NCBI RefSeq assembly: GCF_000165425.1
Contig: NW_001798986.1
Location: 12,330-76,329, forward strand
From: Paramecium tetraurelia
Lineage: Eukaryota > Ciliophora > Oligohymenophorea > Peniculida > Parameciidae
DNA length: 64,000 bases
Direction: 5' to 3'
The translations under genes were made by a program, and so were the position numbers. Below, piece after piece: positions 12,187 to 25,436 of this stretch (positions within the stretch are counted from its first letter, which is position 1; every line of letters begins with the position of its first letter). The notes under the pieces are model-generated. The model was not told where the DNA came from, ran no database searches, and saw only the letters and a list, made by a program, of their open reading frames with translations.

Positions 12187-15100
12187 ATGGCATTTTATTA
12201 TGAATCAGAAGATCTGAATTTAAGAAAGAAATATAATAACTTACAATATGACGAATTGGAAGAGTAAGATAAATAGAGTGCTGCATATTGCATATCCGAA
12301 TAATAGATGACGAATAAATAGCATGAAGAATAATTGCAAATGGATTTTGAAATAATAATAAAGGATATTAAAAATATGTGTGTTTATTTTACATAAAAAT
12401 TCATTTTGTAAAATGAAAACAATTACTAATTGCAAAAATTTCCATTTATAAAAGTGAAGAATAGAGTGTGTCATATATTTGAAAAATACCAAGAACAAAA
12501 TACATTATTGGATTCAATTTTAGAGTAGATTTGTGTTAGTTTGATGGATGTTGTAAAGGTTTATGTGTTAAAGTATGTTAACAATTTTGGGAAAAGTATT
12601 TGTGAAGAGTTTCATAATATTTGCGATACAATTTATATTCTGACAAAAGTGAGAGGAATAAGAACTATCAGTAGATATTGTCCACACGAAGTATGCAATT
12701 TGGAACCAGTTGTTATGTATTTATAACATTGTTCCACAGATCTTAATTAGAATTGGGAAACTAAATATGTTATTCTAATGTGGTTAAGTATTATTGTATT
12801 AGTTCCATTTGATTTGAATTCAATAGATTCGTAAATCTATAATGCCATATAAGACACATTCACTTCAAGTAATACAATCATAACCTCATTGTTAAATTTG
12901 GGAGTCAATTATTTAAAATCATCTACAAAGTTAAGAAATATGGGTGCTTTATATTTGTCTAAGTTATTTAGTCGAACAGATATTTTGAAATGCAATCTAT
13001 TGGAACAATTTTTATTCTGGAGTGTCAAATAAATTCATGAATTGCAAGATAATATTTTAAATACTTTCTACATAACAGGGATATTGGAAACATTGGTAGA
13101 AATCCTAAAGGTTGTCTAAAGAGATGTTTTAAAAGACAACTTGCAAATTTTATTGCCTTTACTCAATTTGAAATAGCAAGGTACCTTAATTAATCTGTTT
13201 CTAACTAAATTAACCTAGAGGATTGGATTGGTATACTTGAGACCAAGAGTAGTTAGTTGGACATATAAAAAAGGTACAACAAATCTATAATAAACATTAA
13301 AAATTATTGATTATTCAAGAATTGTCACCAACTCACAAATATCAAGATAAAATTAATAATTACAATAATAATAACTATCGAATATATTACTAGAAGATGT
13401 GGATTATTTCATTGATGTTGATTAGGAAGGATTAGAAATTGTTGTAGATACTTTATTATAATAAATAATAAATAAGGATACAGTTGTTAGATGGTCAGCT
13501 GCTAAAGGTATTGGCAGAATCTGTGCTAGATTGAATTTAGATTAAGCAGATGATATTTTCAATTCATTAATCAACACCTGCTTTACACCAATAAATGGTG
13601 ACACAGCCTGGCATGGAGGTTGCTTAGCATTAGGGGAATTATGTAGAAGAGGATTGATTCTTGAAAACAAATTAGAATCCATCATTCCCATAATTTGCAG
13701 AGCCTTGATTTTCGAGTAGAACCAAGGAGGCTATAGTGTTGGTGTAAATGTTAGAGATTCAGCCTGTTTCATCGCTTGGTCAGCTGCAAGAGCTTATGAT
13801 CCAGAAATATTAAAAAATCATGTTCTCTCTTTGGCACAACATTTAGTGATTGTTATGATATTTGATCGAGAAGTAAATGTTCGAAGAGCAGCATCTAGTA
13901 CTTTTTAAGAATTAGTAGGTAGATGTCCCAATATTATACCACATGGTATAAGTATTCTAACAGAAGCTGATTATTTTTCATTAGCTATGATTCATAATGC
14001 ATATTTAAGAATTGCTCCATTTGTCGCTTCCTATCCTGAATATTATAAATAGATGGTTGATCATTTGGCTTTCATTAAAATATCAAGTCAAGATAAAGAA
14101 GTTAGAAAGTTGGCAGCTAAAAGTTTGGGAAGATTACTTGTTTTGGATCCAACCTACTTTAAGGACAATATGATTTATGAAAGTGTTTTAAAAATGATAC
14201 GATTGCAATCACTGAATTATAAACATGGTGCCTTATTTGCTTTAGGAGATTTACTTATAGCATAATCAGGAAATATCACTAAGAATTCAGAAGAAAAAGA
14301 ATTGAAAGATTCAGTTTTCTTAAGAACCTTAACTAAGAATGACAGATAATTAGCAAAAGCTGGAGAACATATCACAATTTTCAAATCTTAATATGAGAAA
14401 TTACTTTAAGTAGACAATATGAATTTGCTTTCACAAAAAATAATAGATAACATTATGCAAACACCTCAACTATTAGAGGACTCTTTGAAAGGGAAGAGTG
14501 GAGAATAAATTAGAATTGCTGCCTACAGATTAATTGAATGTATCTCTATTTCTAAATTACCACTTTAAATTGAATAACATGCATACTACTTGAAATTTAT
14601 AGAAGATGGATTAAAGAATCCTTTGGAAGAAATACAATTATCAGCAGCCAAAGCTTTAAGATTATTAAGTAATCAATATCAAACAAAAGATCAATTTTAG
14701 ATAGATGGTAAAGAATTTTTAAAAAGAGTTATAAAACAATTAAATCAAAAGTCTACTACTGTTCAAGTTCTTATACAAGGAGGCTATGCTTAAAGTGTTG
14801 GATCCTTTTCACCATAAGTACTACATGGCGAAGATTTAAGTATATTGTACACTATTGGTTTATCAAAGAAAAGAGCAAAATTAACAAGTTGGAGTATTGA
14901 TCCCGATACTCGAAAATATGCTATAAAGTCTCTTGGATAAGGAATTATAAATTAGTTAAACAATAATTTAAATTGTGATGCTCAACTCTTACCTTTTATT
15001 GATTGCATTCTTTATGCAATGTTAGATTACACAGTAAATAAAAAAGGAGATGTTGGTTTATTTATTAGAGAAAATTCAATTATTTCTATTTAATCTATTT

Positions 15101-16175
15101 TAGCTAGTTATGTAGGTTACATTGAGAGAAATCAAATTAATAATATTATTATAAATGAATAATATATTATTAAAATTATTGGATAATTATTATAGCAATT
15201 ATGCGAAAAGATTGATAGAGTGAGATTATTAGCTGGAAGTGTTTTGTAAGATTTATTTAAATCGGTGTTACCTAAATTGTAATAATTTGAAAATTATGAA
15301 TAAATATCGGCAATATTCTCAACTGCTAACTTATAATAGACTATAATAAAGGATTAAGAAAGAGTTGATCAAACATTTTAAAGCGAAATTATTGAGGCTG
15401 AAATTAAAAATCTAAAAGATGTTCTATAAAACATCGGAAAAACGGATCTAATTTATCATTGGAATCTACCACATTGTTGTTATAGACTAATTGTTCCCAT
15501 TCTTGCATATCCTACATTTTGTAGATACATCCTAACCGGATTATGTATAAGTGTGGGAGGAATTAGTGAATCAATCCAAAAATATAGTGAAGAAGCTTTA
15601 GTATAATATATCCATATGAATCAAAATCTTGATCTTTTAATGGTTAATTTAATCGAAATCCTAAAATTATACGTGCTAGATGAAAGAGTCGTTATACCTT
15701 TGTTTAAAACAGCATCACTAGTTTTATAAAAGGAAGAAATATAATCATTACCTATGATTAAATAATACACTGAAATGCTGTTCTAATTAATATATAAAGA
15801 AACTCATAAGACTCAATCAATTAATAAATTAGCTGCAAGCGTATAACTAATAATTGATATTTTATCAATCAATATAGGATTGTTTCATCAAATTATTTAA
15901 CACATTTATGATATATTAACTAGCGAGTATCTTATTAACGTTATTTTTTTAGTTTACCTAAAATAAGAAAACAATTAGCCGAAGCATTTTACTTGTACTT
16001 GTTATCTCATGATAATGAAGAATTGATATCTATGGACAATAATTGTTTGTTATAAGATTACTTATTAGAAACTGATTGGCTATCTGTATTTATTTAATCT
16101 TATCATTATTAGGAGGAATTAGATTAAAATATTGACTAGTGTAGAAACCAATTAAAATAATTATTAAATTTATGA
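12187..16175 (+). CDS. TBCD: Tubulin-specific chaperone cofactor D
   Basis: A protein of 1320 aa with one 26-nt intron at 15927-15952, close to the usual ~1200 aa of TBCD. The family acts with cofactors A, B, C and E and Arl2 in the cytosol to assemble and recycle alpha/beta-tubulin dimers. The ARM/HEAT-like centre is highly recognisable: VVRWSAAKGIGRIC near residue 433, TAWHGGCLALGEL near 470, VNVRDSACFIAWSAARAY near 518, and NVRRAASSTFQELVGR shortly after. The C-terminal signature LPKIRKQLAEAFYLYL lies right after the intron, which confirms the splice. The start ATG 12187 gives MAFYYESEDLNL. The gene is convergent with the U-box gene. A ciliate with thousands of cilia has a strong need for tubulin folding (inference). 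Confidence 0.96.
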
Positions 16176-16657
16176 GTTAAAATATAAATCTAAATATTTT
16201 TGAATTAAATAAATGATCATCTCAGAATTGCAATCATTTATATTAAAGAACATTAATATCAAAGTTTAATGTGATATGATTTACAACAATTCAAAATCGA
16301 ATTAAATATAACTTATATAGAGCAAAATGGTAACAATTATCAATAGAATATTAAAATATTTTAAAGGCAAGTGTAATGAGTCTTTAAATAAGAATTAGAT
16401 TTAAATAAATTCAAAAAAATACTCAAAGTGAATTATTCATTATTGTACTATTTATTAGAATATATATTTAATGATTCTAAATAAGAAATTTTAGAAATTT
16501 AAAGTTTATATCAAAAATTAATCTAGGAAGAAAATCAAATAAGAAATAGATAAAGTCTATTTGATTAAATATAAAAATAGGAAAGAAAAAATTAGAATAG
16601 GAAAAAGTTAAAAAAAAAACGAGAATTATTCTTTTTTAATACATATTACAAAGTATC
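16176..16657 (+). pseudogene. Unresolved coding-like segment downstream of TBCD
   Basis: In the same frame as TBCD but beyond its stop, a reading frame runs through TGA 16272-16274. After removal of a possible 22-nt intron (16371-16392) it continues into a basic coiled-coil-like stretch (..NRQSLFDQIQKQERKNQ). No ATG lies after the internal TGA. A 57-nt GT-AG segment starting at 16265 would remove the TGA in frame but is long for this genome. The frame runs into the 3' end of the convergent U-box gene. It could be a decayed gene, an unrecognised small gene, or chance. Confidence 0.25.
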
Positions 16658-17729
16658 TCATTCAAATTTAATTGCCTTGTAATCTTTTTCATTTTCTATT
16701 CCTATCCATCCATATTATTATATAATTTATTGGATCCCATTTTATAATTAGATATTTTAAATCAATCCCAAAGGATCGATGTTTTCTCTAGTAATAGGAT
16801 CCACATAACCATTTTATTTAAATTACTATTGGATACTAATTTTATCATAAGTTAATCCTGAATTGAGAAGTGTGGGTTCATCCATTATTTCATATGTAAT
16901 AGGGCATAAAAAGTATTCTGGCAATATTATTTCGGTTTTTTTGTGGATATTCTGCTCTATAAGATTCCAATCTAGTTGTTAATGCTATCTATGTGCAATA
17001 TCCTTTAAAGTTTATTTTAGAGATAGGATATCTATTTAAGAATGATTATAATAAGCGTACTTCTTTTATCAATTTCTTATCTTATCAAATAAATCATTCT
17101 TTTTCCTTTAGCCAAATTTTGATTAATCAAGACTTTTAATTTATTTTTTTATTCATTTTTATTTTATTTAACCTATTCAGAAGCTATAAATATCAAGATT
17201 ATATTACCTTTTTCAAGTTCTTCAATTCCTAATTATGCTTGCTTTATAAGTGCCTCGGTAATATCAGGGAACATTTGGACTTCAATCAAAATTACAGTTC
17301 CATAAAGAAAATGTGCTCTTGAGTTACACTTATCTATCTTTATAGCTTATTAAGCATCTTGTTTGGCCTCCTAGAATCTATTGAGAAGCTTATTTGCCAC
17401 TGATCGATTTGAGAAGTAGATAGAATCATGATCATAGAGATTCTATTTTAGGTAATACAACTTACAATAGCTTGTGTGTAGGATTCAATAGCTTTTTTAT
17501 ATTGTTTCATTTATATGTAATGATTACCTTCACTTTTGAACTCTAACGATTTGAGAATATTAGGAGCAAATCGACGATTACTTCTATGAGGTAATTCATT
17601 TCCCTTTGAAGCAGCCTTTAATATTTTTCTTTATGTAGAATGAGAGGAAATAAGACAATTTTTATGGTGAAAAGAGTATTCACTAAAAACTCCTGTGATT
17701 TGAGGGTGATTAGAAGTTGTGTTTCCCAT
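16658..17729 (-). CDS. STUB1: TPR + U-box E3 ubiquitin ligase (CHIP-like)
   Basis: 331 aa after removing introns 17443-17465 (23 nt), 17184-17207 (24 nt) and 17032-17060 (29 nt). An N-terminal extension precedes three TPR-like repeats (about residues 65-190; HYIQMKQYKKAIESYTQA, FSNRSVANKLLNRFQEAKQD, CNSRAHFLYGTVI). A charged helical linker follows, then a U-box near 250-320 (FLCPITYEIMDEP, GLTYDK, DPITREN). This is the order in CHIP, which binds Hsp70/Hsp90 C-terminal EEVD tails through the TPRs and ubiquitinates chaperone clients through the U-box. Usual CHIP length is about 300. The protein starts MGNTTSNHPQ, a good N-myristoylation context, which animal CHIP lacks. CHIP assignment is by architecture, not by a full comparison. 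Confidence 0.88.
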
Positions 17730-17799
17730 TATTAAATATATAATTTTAATTTCATCAATCAAATTATATTGATGTTGCTTAATTTTAAACGATAATTAT

Positions 17800-20700
17800 T
17801 CATTTAAGTTAGTATTCAGAAATGCCTAAAAATGCATCTTCAACAAAATGATCTTCACACTTTTCTAAGGCTTTGAATAATCTAAAAGATTTAAAATGAA
17901 ATCAAACCTATGAATTGCCATACATCTTAATTTTTCTTGCAAATCCAATATCATTCTTTCTTATTCATTTAGTTTTGTTTGCTACTCCTTTATTTAACTT
18001 AATTCTAATCTACTTGCACTTTAAGTTGATTGCTAATAATTAATAATTTCATTGATTTAATTCAAAACTCCTTATTCATTAACCTAAATTAATTCTAATT
18101 GTAATACTTATGATATTTAATAACAAATGACTTATTATTTCAATTTCAAGTTCTACTCTAGAATTGCAAATAATTTCTCTGCTCCTTTTTTTTATGGAGT
18201 TGACCAACTTTTTTGTTTCTAATCATCCAATTCAATCATAAATTCAATAAATCTCTACTTGAGGAATCCTTTAAAGACCCTTGAAATTGCATTAAGCGCC
18301 AACTTTTGACCATTCTTTTAGATGATTGAATCGAAGTCTGATTTAAAGAAGGCATCCTTAATTGGAGTCTATTGAAGGAAACTAGAATGTGAAGGTTAAA
18401 ACGAAGTATCATCTGGAATACCTTTACCATAATGTTCTAAATGAGTAAATGCTCTTTGTTTGATTCTATCAAAAGCTTTACATAAATTATTGAACAGTTT
18501 CTTACATTTAATAATTTATTAAGTAGATAATCCAACTGCTTTTTGGTTAAGGCTATTGTCTCTCATTCTCCAATATGCTACTTGTTTACTAATTCTTGAA
18601 TTCTTAGCTATAATATCAGCTACCCTCTTAAACCACTTATTCTTAGAAGGTTAACCTTTCCAAACATCCATGACATATTTCTTTATGGCCTTTTCAGCAA
18701 ATCTATTTAATTAAATCATTCTTTAGATTGCTTAGCAAATCTAAATCATATTTCTTTTGACTGCTCTTATCTTCCATTAAGTGAAATAAACTCTTAATCT
18801 CACATAAGCATAATTTTGGAATAATAAAATAGCTTCTTTTTTCAATCTTTCTTCTTTTTAAGTCTTATTTTCTTATTTATTTGTGTGTATTCTTATGGTA
18901 TCTCTCCATTCAATGAAAGCAACATTCAACTAATTCATTTTATGTTAATAAAACAATTATATTGCTAACTTTCTATTTTCTTATACATTCTGTAATTCTT
19001 ATTGATTCATTTGATTTATTGCATCACGCCATCTTTGTACTGATTATTATTATTATGATTTAGTGGTTCTTACCAATAATAATACAACTCTTCTCTTTTT
19101 GTTTAATGCCTAAAAATAAAGATCTTATAAGCCATCGAATGATTGTAAGAGTTGTCTTCTAAATAAACCGAACAATTTCTTTTCAAATATATATCCTTAT
19201 TTAGTTTTCTAAGGTTCTGGCAATCTTCTCCACATTTAAAATGAATTATGTAATTAGCCAATTGAGGAATTTGATATTCCCAATAAAAATTTATTTACTG
19301 CCTTTTACCTCTAATTTGAATTACTAAATTTCCTCAAAATCAGTCTTAAATTGTAATTCTTTTTGTTTTAAATATAATCTTTAAGTATTTCAATGATAGA
19401 AAACTTTTACTTTTATCTATTTTGACTAGCCAATAAATCTAATTTAGCTTGGGTTTATTTCCATTTCTAATAAGAATCCTTGAACATATCTTCCCATTCT
19501 TTCAATAACCGAACTAGTTCTTCTTGCTTTTTCAATTCTTTAATCTAATCCTCAAAGAAAAAATACATATGATTTTATTGAATTTTATTTATTGAACCGA
19601 AGAAACTAAAAACTTTACTAGCTCTCTGTTCTGTCCTTTACAATTCACTTACTTTATTCCATTCTAAGAATGCTTTTTTTTCTGCACTCATACAATTAAA
19701 TAACAACTTATTGATTGCAAATTTCTATTTTGCTTATCCATCCTAATATATGTTTTGTAAATATTTAAAACTACTCTTTCTTAAAACTTACAACTTAAAT
19801 GAATTTAATTTTTATTCAAATATTGATGCTTGTTTTAAATTAGATGGATCAGGTAATTGTTTCCATTTCAAAAATGAGGTTTCAACTTAACCTGCAAATG
19901 TATGTAAAAGCTTTAATTATATTTTTTTAATTAAATTTTGTCTACTTCGACCATCATTAAATTTTCTTAATATATCCCTTAATTACCCATTTTGATTATG
20001 TTTCAAATTTCTTTAAAGAGCAAACAATAAAAACTTTCTTTTCTCTTAATCCATCAATGAGGCAATCTTAGCTGATTTAGCTTAATTATTCCATTTAATG
20101 AATCCCCATCTTAATAAATTGTTATATTTGGACAACATCTTTTCAAAAACTTTCTCTTAAAGCTGATTGGTCTTAAAAATGACTTAGACATTACCAGATA
20201 ATGTCAATGCAAGAGTTTAAAAGAAATTTGTAGTTTACTTACAAGTTTCAATTGATTTCAATAATTTATTTGTATTTCTCCATTACAAAAATAATCTCTT
20301 ATTTAATCCCATGCCCAAGATGATTAATTTTCTAATGCAATGCAACTTCTTATTCATAGCTTCTTAATATTCATCTTTTAATGGATCATATGATAATTTG
20401 ATTCTGCCTCTATAAAGGTTTTCCAGTATTTTTTCTAATCTTCTTCCCTTTTTTAGATTTTCAAAATTTTAAATTTCAGGAAGATTTTTCCATTTCTGAA
20501 ATGCTACGATTGCTCCTCCAAACTTCGTAGAAAATAATTTTGAAAAAAACTTCTATTAAACTGCACTAAGAACTGAATTTCTTTTGAATTTAGACAATGC
20601 CAATCTCAATTTAGATTTCATATTATTTCTATAAAAAAATCCAATCTATCGAATTAAAAATTCTTTTTTCTCTCCTTCTATTGCTTATATTCTTTCAAAT

Positions 20701-23649
20701 TTTAAATAATTTGTCCATCTCATAAAAAAATATCTAATGTTATCATAATTACCTCCAATTATTTTCAACAATGCTTTTTCTTTTAATCTTGACTCTTAAT
20801 TTGGTTGCATGATTTATAAATTAAATTAAATTTAGTCGCCCACAAATTTAAACAATAATATAACACTCTTGCATCTCTCAACTTCCTAAATCAAAGAAAC
20901 ATTCTTATTCCAATTGCTAAGAGCTTTTTGTTGTTCTGATTCTTATGTTTTTATAAGGAGCAATACTGCTCTTTTTTTTATTGCAAGAGCATCATCATAT
21001 ATTTCGTATAATGGATTCCAAATCTTTTTCTTAGTTTGGCGAATCAAGAAATGATTGAATTATTATTCAAATTTAGTAACTTTGGCTAATTAGGAATAAT
21101 CAAGTTCAGGAATTTATTTCCATTTATTAAATGATATCCAAACTTAAGAGATTGTATTTCTATGTATTATTGCTAATGCTTTTCTTCTTAAATTATAAGA
21201 TTAGGCATTTTAATGGAATCTCTTCAAAATTTCAATTAATGCATAATGCTTAACTTTATACCCAGAATTAATCCAATTAACTAATCTTTATTTAATTATT
21301 TCATCATTCAATGTAACATTCAATTAAGAAAATTGATCAAACATTTTCATTTCCCATGATCTTCTATGCCAAGATAGAAAAGCTGTTTTTAAATCACTTT
21401 ATCCAACAGAAAAGATTTTATTTATGCAATACTTCTTTTTAGCTTACCCCTCCAATAGATCATCCTCCAAGATATTCCATGAATTTACTTTAACAAATCT
21501 ATAAGCAACTCTTCCAAGGGATATCATGAATTTACTTACCTTTACAGTTTTTCCATTTACTCTATCTTCTGGTAAATATTTCCATTTCTAAAAGCTAGTA
21601 CTTACTTATCCTATTACAGTCTACATTAATCTAAGATTAATTTTCTTTATTTATTATGCTAACTAAAGGTTTGAATTGAATAGATTTAATGCTCTTCTTA
21701 ATCTTTACTTTTTATCATTTTCTAAGAATTTCTTTAAATTTAAAATGAGAAACTTCATCTTTTCATCTCCCAATCTCTCCAAAATTTACTACTATTTATT
21801 CTGACTTTTCCACCTAAAGAAAGCAATTGCTAAATTACTATGTTGAGACGCTAAAATTTTTTAGATACATTTTTCTTTAATATCGACATCCTTTTTGTTT
21901 TAAATGAATGCAAGTAAGTTTGATTGTAATATCATAGCGAGAGAATAGAATAAATTATTCGTCTTTTAACATGCAACTACTGATTTATAGACTTTAGCAA
22001 CATTCTGCCATTATTTTATATACCTCTAAGGAGCACTCATTGTAACAGAAAATAATTATCTTATACAAAATCTTTTCTTTTACAAGGCTTCATAATAAAG
22101 ATATTTTAGAGGATCATATGCTTACTTGTGTTTATTTACTATAAACAATTACAGTTTCATTTGAAATTTAGAAACCTTTTAGATATTGTTGATATCATCA
22201 GGGTTCGGTAATATTTTCCATTTTCTAAATGAATCTATCAATTATCCATTAACAGATAGGAGAATTTTACCAAAATATTTATTTTTAATCTCCTAAGTTT
22301 CTCTATTAATTTGAAATTTTCTTAAGATTTATTTAAGTAGCCCCTTTTCAGTCTTATTGGCTGTTTCTTTTAATCTTGCTATCAAGTCTTATTTGTTTAT
22401 ATTATTGAGTTTTTCTTCCATTTTCTTTTGAACACAGTAATTTTCTATTTATCTCAAAGCATCTAATTTTTACTTTTGTTGCAATTTCAAAATGATTTTG
22501 TCGAGGAAAGAACAGATTTGCATCTTTTTGCTAAGATTAAATAATTTGAAGGTTTCTTGTTTGACTAATTAGTGAGTTACATTTGCACTCTATTACAATG
22601 ATTTAATTTTCTTAAGATTAGTTTCAGTTAACTTTGCATAGGTATTATAATTTGCCCATTTATAAAATGCTGTATAAGATTAATTGAATGTAACTTCGAT
22701 CAATTCTCTTATGACTTTGGTTTTTTTATTTTTTGCCTCATCATGAAGATCTTTGAAAGCATTCCAAACTAACCTCTTATTTTAGTCCACTTTATTTCCT
22801 AATTTATTAATTAATAATAATCCTTATTTTTTAATGTCGTTTTCTCTTTTATCTGGTAAATCGACCCACCTTGTGTAGCATCTTTAAAGTCTTCCAAATG
22901 TGGTTTTAAGTAAAACAGCAAAGAACTTTTTCTTTAATCTAAAATTTAATAAGTCTCCTCTCCAAATTTCAAAAGCCTTATTTGATTATGTAATATAATA
23001 CTTCTTTTAATCTTGATCTATCTAATCTATCATTTCTCATGTTATATTCATCTCCTAATATTTCTAATGCTTTTAATTGTTTTTCTAATTTATTGGATTT
23101 CATTTTAGCAATTAACTTCCACCAATTAAACTTTTCTCTTAAATATCTTTCCCTATACTTTGAACTTATTGACCAAATCAATAAGCCAAGCATTTTATTT
23201 GAATCTTGTGAGGTTGGTTTAATTGATTCAATTGCCTATCTTTTGAGTTATAATTCTTTTTTTTGAATAAATAAGGCCAAATTGATTAAACTCAAATTTT
23301 TTTTTTTTCTTGCATTCATTCTGGCTTCCTTAGGTTGTTTTGTGCTATTTACCTTATAGTTTTTAATACCCTAACAAGAATTTGAGTTTGTGGAAGGCGT
23401 TAAATTAATTCAACTTAGAATTTAATAGGATTTTGTCAACAGCTTACTTCACAATTTCAGGGTTAGTTCTTACTTACCATCTAAAATAAATAGGAAGTTT
23501 GCTTACCTAATAAATGCATCTTGCAAAGTGAGATTTTATTAAGTCTTAATTAATTAGGACACTATTATTCCTTTCAATTTAGGAGACAATTTCGTTGAAA
23601 GTTGATTGCTTATTGATAGTAAAATATCATACTTGGTATCAGAGAGCAT
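17800..23649 (-). CDS. Giant Trp-repeat helical protein (possibly centrin-binding, Sfi1-like)
   Basis: About 1915 aa after removing introns 23481-23506, 23345-23369, 22977-23001 and 17882-17907; the spliced length is a multiple of three. The body consists of degenerate ~65-75-residue helical units, each with an aromatic-x2-W-K/R core often followed by LP (DSFRKWKILPNP, TSFQKWKYLPED, RCYTRWVDLPDK, TAFYKWANY, ..DAFIRWQVR). The C-terminus is Gln/Glu-rich coiled coil. The F/L-x2-W-K/R core recalls Sfi1 repeats that bind centrin, and Paramecium has large centrin-binding cytoskeletal proteins, but the unit length here is longer and the match is inference. The start chosen is MLSDTKYD at 23649; an upstream in-frame ATG at 23760 would overlap the stop of the neighbouring gene and add an unlikely hydrophobic leader. 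The stop is TGA 17802-17800, 70 bp from the U-box start. Confidence 0.82.
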
Positions 23650-23752
23650 TGTTAATAAATAAAATAATAATAAAATTCGTGATCTGTTAATTAATTTTAT
23701 TTCTATATAAGCAGATAACAATCCAATATTATGATTATATACAATTATAAAA

Positions 23753-24070
23753 TCATTCATGTGTAAGAATAAATTTCACAGTTTTTTATCTGATTTCCTA
23801 TATTTTTTACATCCTGGGATCATATTTTGCAATTTTTCCTTGTTTTGAATTCTCAAGTGTATTCTTAAACGTTTCTTAAAGTAATAAGGCTTCTTCTTCA
23901 TTCATGTCATTTAATGTTTCAATATTATTTTTAATGAACTTTTTTTTCAATCTGTCCTTTGCTTATTACTCCTTTTCTTTTCCTTAGCATTTGGTTATTA
24001 AGTGTGCGATGATGAATGCTATTATAACTAACACTATTAGAACAATAAATAATTATTCTTATTATAACAT
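23753..24070 (-). CDS. Small single-pass membrane protein
   Basis: 105 aa, no intron. It starts MLQQEQLF, followed at once by a transmembrane segment (IVLIVLVIIAFIIAHLI, residues ~8-25), then a charged cytosolic tail rich in Lys and Glu. The stop is TGA 23755-23753. It sits 22 bp downstream of the Rieske gene stop on the same strand. Signal-anchor topology is inferred from the hydrophobic stretch. Family unknown. A short helper of a membrane enzyme is conceivable from position alone, but eukaryotic gene neighbours rarely imply that. Confidence 0.72.
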
Positions 24071-24092
24071 TTTTAATTTATTAAATTCATAT

Positions 24093-25436
24093 TCACCATT
24101 CTAGAGCATCTAAACTTTTCTCAAAATCCCTGGATCCCTCATAAAATTGAGCATACCATTATCTCCATCTCAATAGCAATGGATCAGCATCACCCTTTAA
24201 ATTATAAGAGACCTTATCTGTAAAGATCTTATTATTCCACAAACTGACATCTGCAATCACTTGTCTCAATTCTCCTCCCAAAATGTAAGCACTGGCCCAA
24301 TATGGTAGTAACCTTGTGGTGTACAATGTATGAAACACTTTCAAATTGAATCTTTCAACTGGTTGAATAGCCTATTTATATAAAGCCTCAAAAACATCAG
24401 ACAATACATACAAGGCCACAGTTGCTGGTCCCATTTAAAATCCAGTTGCCCAAATCACATTAAATTTCCATTTATTAAAGATCACCAAATATGCATCCAA
24501 ACATAAAACATTCATATATTATCGTAAATCTTTATTTGATAAATACTGATCGAATAGATTCTTTTAATATTTACGAACTTTCTCCTTGCTATGTTCCATT
24601 TTCTTATAGAAATCTGGGTCATTCGCAGGCAGACTTTTCATTGTCCACTTGAAACTGACTATCCAAGTTGGAATATAGTCATTAACTGATGAATGAATAT
24701 AGTCAAAATGTCTAGCATCAGCACCATTTTCAGGAATTTCTTAAATGTGACAATTTACATAATTCACACTCTCCCCTCTTAATTAAAGATGATCACTTTA
24801 TTCTGACACTGGTTCATACCATGGTTTAGCTTCCAAACAATGGAGCCATATATACACCATCCCTCTTAATTCTTTCACCAGATAAGTTTTTATTTTGATT
24901 TCACCTTCTTATACTTTTTGTAAATATTCTCCTTTCTTATTTGGATCCATATTTTCAATATTATTGTAACAATATGTTGATACAATTTTTGGATCTAATT
25001 TTTCAGAGTTGACACATAATCCAGATTTTCCATCGAATGCCCATCCATGGAATGGACATTCAATACAGGAGTTAAATTTGACTTATCCTCCAATTCCAAG
25101 ATTAGCTCCCATGTGTGGACAATAAGCAGCAACAGCATAAACTACTTTATCTGTACCTCTATAATAAGCAATATGTCGACCAGCAAATTTGATTTCTTCT
25201 ACTTAGCTATTAAAAATTAGCTTATTTCATTACCCTATCTTCAGCTCTGCACTTCTACAAAGTCTATACCATCCATTTGGATATGAAGGAGGAGGTGTTC
25301 CTCGAGCTAATTTATGTCTGATGATATTTGGTTGAGCTTTTTCAGCGATTAGGTAAAATCTGAATTTTCTATAATACAAGATATATAAAATAATGAGAAT
25401 TGCAGGGACTATGATTTCTAATCTGGCCCAATCCAT
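24093..25436 (-). CDS. Rieske-type sterol C7-desaturase (DAF-36/Neverland-like)
   Basis: 438 aa with one 27-nt intron (25207-25233). An N-terminal membrane anchor (residues ~7-22) precedes a Rieske [2Fe-2S] domain with C97-P-H99 and C118-P-F-H121. A catalytic domain follows whose NGADARHFDYIHSS motif supplies the Asn/Asp and two His ligands of the mononuclear iron. This order and size match cholesterol 7-desaturases of animals and the C7 sterol desaturase of Tetrahymena, which act at the ER membrane on the sterol B ring. The start is the first ATG (MDWARLEI); an in-frame TTG lies upstream but no ATG. Paramecium takes up sterols from food, so a modifying role is plausible (inference). The exact substrate cannot be read from sequence. 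Confidence 0.9.
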
